From: a virus
Virus record (IMG/VR): IMGVR_UViG_3300024358_000009
Span: 124,001-188,000 of that record
DNA: 64,000 nt
Direction: 5' to 3' (one strand)
Shown: one piece after another, positions 63,450-64,000 of the stretch
Numbering within the stretch: the stretch's first letter is position 1
Layout: each line of letters begins with the position of its first letter
Notes under the pieces: model-generated
What the model was told of the DNA's origin: nothing
What the model saw: the letters and a program-made list of their open reading frames with translations, nothing else
The model's database searches: none
Made by a program: the position numbers and the translations under genes

Positions 63450-64000
63450 ATGGAAATCAAAGAATTAATTAATAACAATTTAAAAAAATGGAAAATAGAA
63501 CAAGCTCAAATAGATCCATTTGGTTATTGCAACGCTAAGTGTTGGTTTTGTCCTGTTAGATATTCTCCAAATCCATCTGAAGGCAAAGTTCAGATGCCCA
63601 TAGAATTATTTGAGAAGATAATAAACAATATTTTAGAAGAAAGATCAAAAGAAGATGGCATAGTTTCAAAAAAGTTTAATGGTTTATATACAGCCCATTA
63701 TAATGAAGTTTTATTGTATAAACACTTTGAGCAAATGTTGGAAATATTAAATAAAAATAACCTTTATACAATGATATTATCTAATGGAATAAATTTAACT
63801 CCAGACAAAACAGATATAATAAAAAAACACCAAAGAATAATAAGCGGAATATGTTTAAATATACCAGCTTTTGAAGCTGAGTTATGGGAAAAAAGATCTG
63901 GAATTAAAAAAGAGAAATTTGGACAACTTATAAGCAATATAAATTACGCAAGAATGACATTAAGAGATATGGTATCAAACAAGGCTTTTTCTATACAAAT
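63450..64000 (+). CDS. Radical SAM protein, 3' end beyond the window
   Basis: An open frame of 183 codons to the right edge. FGYCNAKCWFCPVRYSPNP has the CxxxCxxC iron-sulfur signature at about residue 26, followed by ILSNGINLT. It starts 12 bases after nrdJ, but resembles sugar- or peptide-modifying radical SAM enzymes rather than a reductase activase. Its target is unknown. Confidence 0.8.
   Translation, partial: MEIKELINNNLKKWKIEQAQIDPFGYCNAKCWFCPVRYSPNPSEGKVQMPIELFEKIINNILEERSKEDGIVSKKFNGLYTAHYNEVLLYKHFEQMLEILNKNNLYTMILSNGINLTPDKTDIIKKHQRIISGICLNIPAFEAELWEKRSGIKKEKFGQLISNINYARMTLRDMVSNKAFSIQ

Noticed and set aside
1-64000. CRISPR arrays or insertion sequences
   Set aside because: I saw no regularly spaced repeats and no transposase; the only mobile elements are HNH genes and the group I intron.

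Overview
The window reads as 64 kb of a large, AT-rich tailed-phage genome. The left arm, on the minus strand, is a canonical head and packaging module: major capsid protein, decoration-like protein, prohead protease fused to a scaffold, portal, large terminase and a probable small terminase. Most of the rest is rightward-transcribed short genes packed with ATGA-type overlaps. The host is not named by the sequence. A Tat-exported DUF1501 protein (39313-40593), a family best known from Planctomycetes, and a Pro/Asn-rich secreted protein point to a planctomycete-like host; this is an inference.

Layout. 1-11.9 kb (minus): head and packaging genes with an ERCC4-type nuclease, GDP-mannose 4,6-dehydratase and a T4 gp55-like sigma factor. 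11.9-13.2 kb (plus): a small DNA-binding-like protein and two 2-oxoglutarate/Fe(II) oxygenase-like proteins. 13.2-13.55 kb: a non-coding block with a sigma70-like promoter in front of a second, ECF-like sigma factor (13557-14045). 14-31 kb: about 45 mostly unknown small genes, two tRNA-Leu(UAA)-like genes, a tRNA(CAU) split by a group I intron carrying an HNH endonuclease, and several structured non-coding stretches. 32-45 kb: glycosyltransferases, small genes, a C5 DNA methyltransferase, a CmoA-like methyltransferase, a phage CsrA, DUF1501 and a glycosyltransferase-methyltransferase fusion. 45.3-48.6 kb (minus): YkgJ-like protein, PduO-type cobalamin adenosyltransferase, DUF5672 glycosyltransferase, methyltransferase, HAD phosphatase and an arginyl/leucyl-transferase-like protein. 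48.7-64 kb (plus): acetyltransferases, HNH nucleases, peptide deformylase, ThyX, a papain-like protease, more glycosyl- and methyltransferases, an adenosylcobalamin-dependent ribonucleotide reductase and the start of a radical SAM protein.

The main discovery is a promoter-like signal found at 29 places between 14.4 and 48.7 kb. It has a downstream box GCGAATAAG (or GAATAAA) usually followed by TATATAAG, and an upstream box close to TTGTAAATAA. The gap between the upstream hexamer and GAATAA is 19 nt at about 26 of 29 sites by my count. Nearly all sites point at a gene start or a structured non-coding segment. Seven form a longer composite of about 90 bp, six of them in tandem pairs that enclose short putative RNAs. 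With two phage sigma factors encoded next to the regulon, this looks like a dedicated phage transcription programme.

Other systems worth following are the pairing of a B12-dependent ribonucleotide reductase with its own B12 adenosyltransferase, two related structured RNA leaders in front of the DNA methyltransferase and csrA, and at least four strongly structured non-coding stretches that match nothing I recognise. All calls come from reading the sequence; no database search was possible.
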